From positions 1-62,216 of the IMG/VR virus record IMGVR_UViG_3300028558_000030: 62,216 bases of DNA. One strand, 5' to 3'. A program made the translations under genes and the position numbers. Shown here one piece after another: positions 25,232-33,066 of this stretch (the stretch's first letter is position 1; every line of letters begins with the position of its first letter). The notes under the pieces were generated by a model, which had not been told where the DNA came from, searched no databases, and worked only from the letters and a program-made list of their open reading frames with translations. The stretch comes from a virus.

Positions 25232-26194
25232 TCAGCGGTCTTTGTCGCGAGAGGGGCGCCCAACCACCCGCTCATGTTCAATACCGTGCTTCGTCAAGTG
25301 CCTGCTGACAGTAGATGCTCCTACCCCAGTCAGTTTGGCAATCCTTCGAATCGGAACTCCCTTAGACGCCATCTCTCGAAGAGTATCTTCAGGAGCCTTC
25401 TCTCGAACTTGGTAGTGTGGGCCTTGAAAGCCAAAGTGCAACTTGTAGTGCATGAACTCCGGCATGTGAGGCCTCACCAGAGAAATGAATAGGTGAGCCT
25501 GGTCCTCCCCCTCGAAGATGAACTCCCCCGTGTTGCCTTTCTTCAGATCCCATCGTGGATTGAGACTGAACTTACGAAAGATAGCCTGTGCAACATCACG
25601 GCTCTTTGACCCCATGCCGAAAGTAATACGAGGCCACCAACCAGAGGTTCCATCATCCATGAACCAGATCGCAAGAGCGAGAGCATCAACTAGATCAACC
25701 ACCTGCGGTTGAAGCTGTTTAGGTCCAAGTTCCGGGTAAAACAACTCATGCCAGGGAAGCATGGTTTCGTGAGAGACGGTCTCACACCTAAAACCAGGGA
25801 ACTCACCTCCAAGCGTCTTCCATAGAACTGGGCGCAGCCCTAACTGAACCCAAGAACCCCACTCCTTGCTCTTCCACTCCAAGTACTCTCTCTGATCCTC
25901 GCAATGATTCTCGGAGTACCTAGCTACATGGGTACTCTTTGAGATCCTACCGTCACCTAGCATTGAACCCACAAGAACAGATCGAAGCCGACCTTCAATA
26001 GGGGTTACCTCATGTCGCTCAGTTCGACCTAAGGTCTCAATCCCCCAACGATGTCTCCACCGACGGATATGCTTCAGAGGGCACCCTACCTGAGCAGCAA
26101 TCTCGGAGTCCGTAAGCTTGGCCTCCAAGTACAAGGTTCGAAGTTCAGCTTCAGATATTGGACAAGGTACGAGCTTCATGCTAGACCGTACCAT
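25232..26194 (-). CDS. LAGLIDADG homing endonuclease (LAGLIDADG_2 type)
   Basis: Two LAGLIDADG helices are present: RLRSVLVGSMLGDGRIS near residue 75 and LVDALALAIWFMDDGTSG near residue 175, each ending in an acidic residue that binds the catalytic metal, so one chain forms a full active site. A helix-turn-helix-like segment precedes them (LTDSEIAAQVGCPLKHIRR) and another follows (IRRIAKLTGVGASTVSRHL), which may help target recognition. The gene sits alone between the capsid gene terminator and the next gene, as freestanding homing endonucleases often do. The start is uncertain: ATGs at 26194 and 26179 are both possible. Confidence 0.88.
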   Translation of the reverse strand: MVRSSMKLVPCPISEAELRTLYLEAKLTDSEIAAQVGCPLKHIRRWRHRWGIETLGRTERHEVTPIEGRLRSVLVGSMLGDGRISKSTHVARYSENHCEDQREYLEWKSKEWGSWVQLGLRPVLWKTLGGEFPGFRCETVSHETMLPWHELFYPELGPKQLQPQVVDLVDALALAIWFMDDGTSGWWPRITFGMGSKSRDVAQAIFRKFSLNPRWDLKKGNTGEFIFEGEDQAHLFISLVRPHMPEFMHYKLHFGFQGPHYQVREKAPEDTLREMASKGVPIRRIAKLTGVGASTVSRHLTKHGIEHERVVGRPSRDKDR

Positions 26195-26244
26195 GTAGCT
26201 TTGAGGTGTCAACGACTCGGTTCAATATGGTGCATTAAAGAGGA

Positions 26245-26274
26245 AGGCCGGGAGTCCTCTCGGAAACCCGGCCT
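26245..26274 (-). terminator. Terminator after the major capsid gene
   Basis: A perfect 8-bp GC-rich stem (AGGCCGGG with CCCGGCCT) closes a 14-base loop, then TCCTCTTT follows on the minus strand. It starts 25 bases after the capsid stop codon and is a likely intrinsic terminator. Confidence 0.75.
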
Positions 26275-26298
26275 ACACTCAATTCAGCCTAGTTAGGC

Positions 26299-27171
26299 TC
26301 AGACGCGAGTCACAACAAGGCGAGTCAACCCACGCGGGTTGAACGCACCTATACCTACATTTTCGAAGCAGCTGAACCCTATGGTTCTCGCCTTCGGGTC
26401 GTCGGCCGACAGAACCGTGAGTTCCGTACGAACCGGGAAGCGTCCGAAGTTCTCGGGCTCTGCCGCGATGTATACGAAGCCAGCGGGGACCAACCTGCTC
26501 GTGATGATCTGGGCGCCCCATAGGGTTGCCTGGAGACCAGTCTTGAGTAGGACGGCTTGGCTCTCGATGTCGAGGATGTCACGACCGAACTTGCGGATGT
26601 CCGCGTAGTCCGTCGCGTTCATGTAGATCCTCGCGACCCTGAGGTCGTGACGCTCTACCTCAGCAAAGGCATCCGCGAGGACGCTTGGGCTGATTGGAGC
26701 TACGACGTTGAGGTCGGGGTTCGTCTGACCTGGGAGAGTGTCGAAGCCCGAGACAGCAATGCTATCGAGGACTGCAAACACACGCTCATCTTCAGCGGCC
26801 TGGATCTGGGCTTTCGCCAAGTCCTGAGCGCGTTCGATGAGGTCGAACCGACGTTCCTTGATCTGAGTGAGGGGAATCTCGGGGTTCGAGGCAAGCTCGA
26901 ACAGCGGGAAGATAACCCTTCTCGGCTTCTGAATGGCAAGAATATTCTCACCCTCTTCACCAACCACGTAGGCAGTGACGTCGGGGTCCTTGTCATAGAT
27001 GGGGAGTGCCCCGTCTGGGAGTTGTTCGACTAAGAAGGTCTTGCGACCAACCGCCGTGTAGTCCCTGCGAAGACGCAAGGGCTGAATCATCGAAGCAGCT
27101 AGTTTGGCTCTGCCAGCAGCTGTTTTGATGTACTCTGAGATGATCTGTTGCTTAATGTCGTTGCTAACCAC
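26299..27171 (-). CDS. Major capsid protein (HK97 fold)
   Basis: The 290-residue sequence has the layout of HK97-fold capsid proteins: a helical N-terminal arm, a spine helix (IERAQDLAKAQIQAAEDER), A-domain strands (ARIYMNATDYADIRKFG), and the C-terminal pattern FPVRTELTVLSADDPKART followed by GIGAFNPRGLTRL. The gene starts with GTG at 27171, with AAGGT eight bases upstream, follows the decoration gene and ends at a terminator. The protease and a probable scaffold are encoded upstream. The size is on the short side for a large phage, so decoration proteins may be important. Confidence 0.87.
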   Translation of the reverse strand: MVSNDIKQQIISEYIKTAAGRAKLAASMIQPLRLRRDYTAVGRKTFLVEQLPDGALPIYDKDPDVTAYVVGEEGENILAIQKPRRVIFPLFELASNPEIPLTQIKERRFDLIERAQDLAKAQIQAAEDERVFAVLDSIAVSGFDTLPGQTNPDLNVVAPISPSVLADAFAEVERHDLRVARIYMNATDYADIRKFGRDILDIESQAVLLKTGLQATLWGAQIITSRLVPAGFVYIAAEPENFGRFPVRTELTVLSADDPKARTIGFSCFENVGIGAFNPRGLTRLVVTRV

Positions 27172-27195
27172 GGTAGTCTACCTTTCTTGTCTCAC

Positions 27196-27852
27196 TCAGA
27201 TTCTGAGGTCGACGATCAGCATGGGGGTGGTGGCATCGACAGCAGCCTTGAGAACGCCAATGACGGTGGCTGTTGCTAGCGCACCGGACTGACCTTCGTA
27301 GGCGTCTCCGACAACGTTAGTGATCAATCCATTTACAGAAGCGTAAAGGAGATCACCGGGTGCGTAAGCAGTCGTACTTGATCCTGCATTACCGATTGCT
27401 TCTCCAGCATGGGCTCCAAGCTGGATTTGGGTTTCATAGATCGTTAGACCTATGCAAGACCCTGAGCCGCAAACGTATGGGCCACGACCTGATGCTGGAC
27501 CAGGAGTGTTCTCGTAGGCGTTTCCTGCAGCATCATTCAAGAAGATGCCGAGAGGACGAATGCCGGTGTGATACCCGGAGGGCACTGTTGCTCCTGGGGT
27601 GTCAACTACTGGTCCACCAATTACATTGTTGCCCGCGAGAGCACGTGTAAAGGCTACCGATCCGCCCAGAACACCAGTCTTGGTGATTCCTGAGAGTGTT
27701 GTGCTTTTTGAGCCCGTTGCGACTGGAGGGTTCGCTTGGGTGAAGGCATCTGCCGCGAGGACACCCACGCTATTGCGGGTGACGACGTGAAACAACTGCA
27801 CTCGACCACTAGTTTCCCTGAAGTCGCCCGAGCTTTGACCGTTCATGGACAT
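27196..27852 (-). CDS. Probable capsid decoration protein
   Basis: The product (218 residues) is rich in Gly, Ala, Thr and Val with few charges, and reads as beta strands (IGLTIYETQIQLGAHAG, GDLLYASVNGLITNVVG). Proteins of this kind, encoded immediately before the capsid gene, often trim or stabilise the shell. It contains two cysteines (YVCGSGSCIG). AGGA lies about ten bases before the ATG. Assignment rests on location and composition only. Confidence 0.65.
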   Translation of the reverse strand: MSMNGQSSGDFRETSGRVQLFHVVTRNSVGVLAADAFTQANPPVATGSKSTTLSGITKTGVLGGSVAFTRALAGNNVIGGPVVDTPGATVPSGYHTGIRPLGIFLNDAAGNAYENTPGPASGRGPYVCGSGSCIGLTIYETQIQLGAHAGEAIGNAGSSTTAYAPGDLLYASVNGLITNVVGDAYEGQSGALATATVIGVLKAAVDATTPMLIVDLRI

Positions 27853-27939
27853 AGTGAAATGTTCCTGTTGGGTGAAAGTGGAGCTACTTCATATTCATCT
27901 ACATCTAGGCAGTCACTGAAGACTGAGAGTTCTCTTAGG

Positions 27940-27963
27940 AGGGGGTCACTTGCGCAACCCCCT
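27940..27963 (-). terminator. Hairpin between the Gln-rich and decoration genes
   Basis: A 7-bp stem (AGGGGGT with ACCCCCT) closes a 10-base loop in the 123-base gap after the Gln-rich gene. It is not followed by a T tract. It may separate head-assembly from capsid transcripts. Confidence 0.45.
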
Positions 27964-27975
27964 ACCTACAAGGCC

Positions 27976-29469
27976 TCACTGATCTGTTCGCATACCGAAT
28001 GCTTCACGAACGTCTGGAGCTGAATTCCAGAGGGTAGACAGGTCATCAGTTCTCGCTGAGGCTGTCTTGTTCGATCCGCCAATCTGACTTACGCCAGCGG
28101 TAGGCCGTGTTCCTACTGTCCTCATAGAGGCAGTTCGGACCACATGAGCTTGCTTCTGCTGCTGCCCTTGATCCTGGTCTTGCTGACCAGCGGCTTCTGC
28201 AGCGTTCTTGTACTCTTGGTTGTTTGCAAACAACTGACGAAGAGTGTCGTCTTCCTCTGGGGAGAGTTGGACCTCACCGACATCCATGCTGGGAGTGTCG
28301 AGTTGAATGTCCATGTTCGCCATGGGCTCAACTTGACCCTGCTCGGCAAGCATCTGATCAATCTCGTTGTTACCTTGTTGCTGAGACTGACCCTGTTGCT
28401 GAGACTGACCCTGTTGCTGAGACTGACCCATGCACTGCTGAGCTGCCGCAACCGGGTCTTGGCCATTCTGAATCGCCTGTTGCACTGCCTGTGCAACCTG
28501 CTGGGCCTGACTCTGTTGCTGCATCTGAGCCTGTTGCTGTTGCTGACCGGCTTGTTGCTGTTGCTGACCAGCTTGCTGTTGCTGCTGGCTCTGAGCCAAC
28601 TGCTCTTGAAGCTGCTGAGCTTGCTGAACCAACTGCGCGATCTGCTGTTGCATCTCAGCTTGCTTCTGCTGAGCTTGCTTCTGCTGATCCTGACCCTGTT
28701 GCTGGTCCTGTTGGGCCTGCTTCTGCTGATCCTGATCCTGTTGCTGGTCCTGCTGAGCCGCCTTCTGCTGGCCCTGGTCCTGCTGACCCTGTTGCTGGTC
28801 CTGCTGAGCCGCCTTCTGCTGGCCCTGGTCCTTGTCGTCCTTGTCCTTGGCCTCTTCCTTCTTCTTGTTGACATTCTCGAGGAACTGAGGTGGGATCTTG
28901 CCAGCTTGCTTGTCTTGCTGCTGACCGGCTTGTTGCTGGTCCTGCTGAGCCGCCTGTACTTGCTGCTGCTGACCCTGCTGGTCCTGCTGCTGCGATGCTT
29001 GTACCTGCTGATCCTGCTGTTGCTGGTCTTCGTCCTGAGCAGCTAGGCGAGTATAAGTAGCCATCACCTCTGTATCTGGTAGATACATGAGAGAGAAGCT
29101 CTGATCCTCGATCTCAGCTGCTGAAGCTGATTTGGCTAGCATCTTGCGGGCAATGGCCACGCAAAGAGCTGCCTTCTTGGTAATGACTTCTTCCGAAGCC
29201 GTTCTTTCGGGATGGTTGAAAGTATCGGACCTCATCTCAGGCATGCCGATTTCGTTACGCTTCACCTGGCCACCAGAGTACTCGGCTTCCCAAGTTCCAG
29301 CAGCTGGATGAATGTCCTCAGCAAACTCCGAAGGTCCGCCGGTGACATAGGCATCGGCTGCCGGTTGCTGATTGACGTGGTCCTGATTCATCAGATAGGG
29401 GTCGGCGACTTTCAAACCAGCCCTCTTGGCGATGGTATGTACGTTCCAAGTTGAGCGCTCACGAGGCAT
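27976..29469 (-). CDS. Very Gln-rich protein, probable internal scaffold/core
   Basis: The 497-residue product has a short ordered N-terminal region (residues 1-140) and then about 270 residues dominated by Gln, Asp, Ala and Lys, with tandem repeats of the type DQGQQKAAQQDQQQ. The C-terminal ~80 residues are mixed. Location between protease and capsid genes is where scaffold or core proteins are encoded, and such chains are often degraded by the protease (inference). AAGGA lies eight bases before the ATG. Reading frames in the other frames of the repeat are artefacts of low complexity. Confidence 0.75.
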   Translation of the reverse strand: MPRERSTWNVHTIAKRAGLKVADPYLMNQDHVNQQPAADAYVTGGPSEFAEDIHPAAGTWEAEYSGGQVKRNEIGMPEMRSDTFNHPERTASEEVITKKAALCVAIARKMLAKSASAAEIEDQSFSLMYLPDTEVMATYTRLAAQDEDQQQQDQQVQASQQQDQQGQQQQVQAAQQDQQQAGQQQDKQAGKIPPQFLENVNKKKEEAKDKDDKDQGQQKAAQQDQQQGQQDQGQQKAAQQDQQQDQDQQKQAQQDQQQGQDQQKQAQQKQAEMQQQIAQLVQQAQQLQEQLAQSQQQQQAGQQQQQAGQQQQQAQMQQQSQAQQVAQAVQQAIQNGQDPVAAAQQCMGQSQQQGQSQQQGQSQQQGNNEIDQMLAEQGQVEPMANMDIQLDTPSMDVGEVQLSPEEDDTLRQLFANNQEYKNAAEAAGQQDQDQGQQQKQAHVVRTASMRTVGTRPTAGVSQIGGSNKTASARTDDLSTLWNSAPDVREAFGMRTDQ

Positions 29470-29511
29470 GGAGGAGATCCTTTCCTTAGTTCGAGAAGCC
29501 GTATAAGAACT

Positions 29512-31182
29512 TCATCGAAATCCGAGAGAGAACAATTTACCTTTGGTGACCAATTGAACCTTCTCAGAGTTAGTGAGGGTTCGGCCCAGTACCTCACGAC
29601 AAGCCGTAAGGTAACTATCTACATTTGGATATGAGGCCGTCCCGCCTAGAGCGATCACGGTCCTATAAATTCGAGCATCACCTGCCATTGAGGATTTCTT
29701 TTCAGACCTCTCAAGAAGGCGATTCATGACGAGTATTTCTCGTCCTGAAAATCTGTTAGCCTTGCCTACAGCTTCCCACCCACCCATGTCATGCAGGATC
29801 AACCCTGCTAGGACACTTCTAGCTTTGGATGAGTCTTTAACGTTGGCTAGTACCATCTTAGATCGCTCACGCCACTTGGCGTAACGTAGAGCTGACCTAA
29901 TAAGAGATTCATTGGACCTATTCTCGTCCAACTTACTCTCCTCATCCTTGTTAGAGTCGGAGATGTCTTTCTTGACCTTGTTCGTGACCTCTCCAACTAG
30001 AGAGTCGTACAGATCATTGATGACTTTCTTAAAAGGACGAGTTGAATCCTCAGTATCTGGGGGGGACTTGGAAGAGCCCCCCATTTCAGATTGACCAGGA
30101 AAATCCTGCTCAGCAGAATTGATCCGAGCCCGAGGAGCATCCATAATCTGCTGCAGACGAGCTTTATGGGCTTCAGCAGCCCTAGCAGTACCAGAGAACG
30201 GAGGCGGTACATGGAGGGATCCTAGTGAGGGCCCATCATGCAAGTATGCTAGGTAGTCAGCAGGCTTCGCTACAGCTCCAACCCCAATGGGGGCGAGACG
30301 AGCAGCCTTCTGCATAATGTTAGGGTCAAAAACCTCTGTGGGTCGCGTATACGCTACTTGAATCTTGCGACGGGCCTCAGCCAACTCCGCTGTCTTCGGG
30401 TCGAGGATGGACCTCAGTACCGCTCCGGAGAAGGCTGGGTGTGCTACCCATGAGCCCTCTATAAACTTGACAGACCCTGGCTCCTTCGTGATATGTCCGC
30501 AGAGCTCAGCTATCTTGCGACGCTGACCCTTACCATCGAGGAACCAGTTACCCTTCTCATACTTGATGTGACGACAGAGTTGAGTTTCGTCTTCGGCTAC
30601 GTTGCCACATTTAGTACAGATGGTGAAGCCCACATGGCAACCCATACTCAAGGTACTGAGTTGACCACTCGTGATAGCTTCAATGAGAGACTTGTGCTTG
30701 CGGTCGGTAGCTATAAGGATGTCGACGTAGACCGACTCCCCTATGTCCCGAGCAGCTGCATCAATGATCTTGCCCTTGGACAGCTCTGGGATCTGGATGT
30801 GCTCAACGTAGTTCTCGCCACCTATGAAGGTACGGAAGGACGCGAGGAGGAGATTGCGCTCCCAACAATCCTGGTTGTTGTTGACATACTTCGTGGTACC
30901 TGCAGACACATAGAAGTCCGGGAACTGTCTATCGATCTGGAGACCATCGAACATCTGGATGCCCGTGGGCATCCCAGGCTTCTCAGTATCCACCGAGGCA
31001 ATGATCGTACAGTGGCTGAGGAGATACTGGGCTGGGTCATACTGCTGGAGTACAACCTGAGATGCCCTTCGTACCTCGAAGGTGGGGGCGGGTAGCAAAG
31101 CTTTTGAACGAACATCGTCCCACCCAGCTTGAGTGATGACAGGGTTCGTGAATGTAGCTTTGGCGTACTTGGAGAAACCCAT
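29512..31182 (-). CDS. Prohead (capsid maturation) protease with zinc insertion
   Basis: Residues 1-260 resemble the gp21-type prohead serine protease of large phages. His57 or His128 (NYVEHIQIP) and Ser179 (STLSMGC) are candidate catalytic residues. Immediately after the serine comes a zinc-type insertion: CTKC at 189-192, CRH at 203-205 and CGH at 228-230. The C-terminal ~290 residues are helical, charged and partly disordered, and could be a scaffold-like tail. ATG at 31182 overlaps the preceding stop (TAATG), and with this start the product begins MGFSKYAK. The enzyme should process capsid and core proteins during head maturation. Confidence 0.82.
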   Translation of the reverse strand: MGFSKYAKATFTNPVITQAGWDDVRSKALLPAPTFEVRRASQVVLQQYDPAQYLLSHCTIIASVDTEKPGMPTGIQMFDGLQIDRQFPDFYVSAGTTKYVNNNQDCWERNLLLASFRTFIGGENYVEHIQIPELSKGKIIDAAARDIGESVYVDILIATDRKHKSLIEAITSGQLSTLSMGCHVGFTICTKCGNVAEDETQLCRHIKYEKGNWFLDGKGQRRKIAELCGHITKEPGSVKFIEGSWVAHPAFSGAVLRSILDPKTAELAEARRKIQVAYTRPTEVFDPNIMQKAARLAPIGVGAVAKPADYLAYLHDGPSLGSLHVPPPFSGTARAAEAHKARLQQIMDAPRARINSAEQDFPGQSEMGGSSKSPPDTEDSTRPFKKVINDLYDSLVGEVTNKVKKDISDSNKDEESKLDENRSNESLIRSALRYAKWRERSKMVLANVKDSSKARSVLAGLILHDMGGWEAVGKANRFSGREILVMNRLLERSEKKSSMAGDARIYRTVIALGGTASYPNVDSYLTACREVLGRTLTNSEKVQLVTKGKLFSLGFR

Positions 31183-31916
31183 TAGGTGGCCCCTACTCCA
31201 AACCATTGATGAGGTTCACCAGTGGGACCCAGCACTGAGACTGGGTCAATGATGGTTAAGCACTTGGGACAAGCAAAGACCTTATGGCGTGCGCCCTCTT
31301 GCATCCTATAGGTAGAGCGCCTCATCCTGTTCGAGCATTTGGGACAAGCGGGACGACCCGCTTTGACATCCTGGTTGGTAGCTCGATACTGCCTATTCTG
31401 GGCTACCCAGTAAGCAGCAGTCTTTTGAAGGTGATCTTGGATCCGAAGCTCACCAGCATTGTGCGCAAACAGATAGAACTTAGCTACCTCAGCTCTGAGG
31501 GCCTCGTCATTCACGTTTGGGTAAAGAGCGCGATAGAGGTCGTCATAGGCGATGACCTCACTCGCGCCCTTATGCCAATGCCTTGCCAGCTCTACATAAA
31601 CCGAGGGCTGGAACTGCTTACTCCAGAGGGAATTTGAGGAAGCTTCCTTCCGAGCCCTCTCGATTTCTACAGTCATGTAGCTCTGATCAAACTGTGGTGG
31701 CAAGTACTTGATGAACTTTGGGTTCACCCGCACCACATCATCCGGAAACACACGCTCGTTACCGAATGGCCATTGAACATCAAGTACGCCAAGACCTTTG
31801 TGGACGGCAGTTACCGTACCCACGTAGGGTGAGAGATCCCCATCGATGACGTCGATCTTTTGGACCACGTCACCCTGAGTGAACTCCTGTGTTAGCTTCC
31901 AATAATCAATAGCCAT
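31182..31916 (-). CDS. Late protein with SH3/KOW-like domain and zinc ribbon
   Basis: Residues about 12-65 form a small beta domain (GDVVQKIDV, YVGTVTAVHKGLGVLDVQW) like an SH3 or KOW fold. The C-terminus is a zinc ribbon: CPKCSNRMRR about 20 residues before CPKCLTII. The middle is helical. The gene lies between portal-region and protease genes. Zinc ribbons often bind nucleic acid, so a role in packaging or portal assembly is possible. The protein is not one I can name. Confidence 0.72.
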   Translation of the reverse strand: MAIDYWKLTQEFTQGDVVQKIDVIDGDLSPYVGTVTAVHKGLGVLDVQWPFGNERVFPDDVVRVNPKFIKYLPPQFDQSYMTVEIERARKEASSNSLWSKQFQPSVYVELARHWHKGASEVIAYDDLYRALYPNVNDEALRAEVAKFYLFAHNAGELRIQDHLQKTAAYWVAQNRQYRATNQDVKAGRPACPKCSNRMRRSTYRMQEGARHKVFACPKCLTIIDPVSVLGPTGEPHQWFGVGAT

Positions 31917-31937
31917 TGTGGCCCTGCTTGTGTGAAT

Positions 31938-33014
31938 TTACGGAGCGAGGGGGCGACCTGAGGTTGACTTGCCAGTTTCAACTGCCTGAGATTGGTCATC
32001 CTTGAACAAGCTCATGTACTCGTTCTCATCGGCATCGGTCTGAATGGGAGCCATCGGAGCATCGAAGGTATTCATGTACCCTTCGTCCGTATCCTTCTGC
32101 AGGACCTTGGCTTCTCGGAGAACGTGAACCTGGCGTTTGAACATGTGTTCCTCGCCATAGGCTAGCTTCTCGACCTCGTCCGCTACCTTGTCAATTTCAT
32201 TGACAACAGCGCGAGCAGCTTCGAAGTTCATGCCCCACTTCTCGTGGTTGTCTTGAACAACCTGGGCAATGCGGTCTAGCCGGCTAAGAACTTTGCTGGC
32301 TTCTTCCTGAGCAAACTTGGCAGTCATGTTATTTCCCTCTGGGGTTGTTGAGGACTCACGTACCGTTAGTAGGGGTTTGGTTTGAGATTCCCCTGCCAAC
32401 TTAGCTAAAAGCAGATTGTAGAGGTTTGCATCCACTACAGCACTGTACCGACCATCTCCGGCGGACCTGATAGCGAGGTCCAGGGCTGCTCTGAATCGAG
32501 CATCTGGAACCATACCGTCAATCGCCTTCGACAAAACTGATTGAGTCAGCCACTCTCTCGCTGACGAGAGAAGTAGATCGTAGTCTTTAGAGGTCAGATC
32601 TCGAACTGCACCTTGTTCCCACCCCACATAGGGTGCGAATCCTTCGTGACCTGCTGGATATGGATCAATACCGTTATACATCGAGGTCCTTGAAGGTTGT
32701 GAGTCAGAGTCGTTTGCCAGCATGGGTGCATCCACCTGTGCTTTGACTAAGGGATAAGAAGAATAGGGGGTGGTTTCCTGAGCCCTAACAGCTAGCTGAA
32801 CCAACCTCCGAATGTCCTTCACAGATCCGCCAATTTCCCTTCGATTCTCAGAGAGGTCCTTGTCCTTCTTACTCAAATCAGGATCCTGCTCCGCCTCAAC
32901 CTCTTCACGACGTCGGTCATGACGAGGGGGCTTGACCTTAGGCATCGGGTGGACGAGACGCTCTGCCTCTTCCTCCTCGCGATCATTAAGGTTCTTGGTA
33001 CTAGTTACTTCCAT
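31938..33014 (-). CDS. Head-region protein with possible internal start
   Basis: The first ~70 residues are highly charged and disordered (REEEEAERLVHPMPKVKPP). A helical region follows (LAIRSAGDGRYSAVVDANL). At codon 230 an ATG (32327) follows GAGGG by seven bases, so a second, 129-residue product from the same frame is likely; it would be almost wholly helical (EEASKVLSRLDRIAQVVQD). Nested in-frame products are typical of phage scaffold genes. The gene lies between portal and protease. Function is inferred from context only. Confidence 0.7.
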   Translation of the reverse strand: MEVTSTKNLNDREEEEAERLVHPMPKVKPPRHDRRREEVEAEQDPDLSKKDKDLSENRREIGGSVKDIRRLVQLAVRAQETTPYSSYPLVKAQVDAPMLANDSDSQPSRTSMYNGIDPYPAGHEGFAPYVGWEQGAVRDLTSKDYDLLLSSAREWLTQSVLSKAIDGMVPDARFRAALDLAIRSAGDGRYSAVVDANLYNLLLAKLAGESQTKPLLTVRESSTTPEGNNMTAKFAQEEASKVLSRLDRIAQVVQDNHEKWGMNFEAARAVVNEIDKVADEVEKLAYGEEHMFKRQVHVLREAKVLQKDTDEGYMNTFDAPMAPIQTDADENEYMSLFKDDQSQAVETGKSTSGRPLAP

Positions 33015-33066
33015 AGCCTGTGAAGTCAGACTTCCTATCTAGCCTGGACCCAAAAGGACTATTGGA

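Noticed and set aside
28144-29046. Plus-strand Leu-rich frame of 300 codons and a minus-strand Arg/Ser-rich frame in the same region
   Set aside because: Both are by-products of the CAG/CTG-like low-complexity repeat in the Gln-rich gene; composition is as expected from reading the repeat in other frames.
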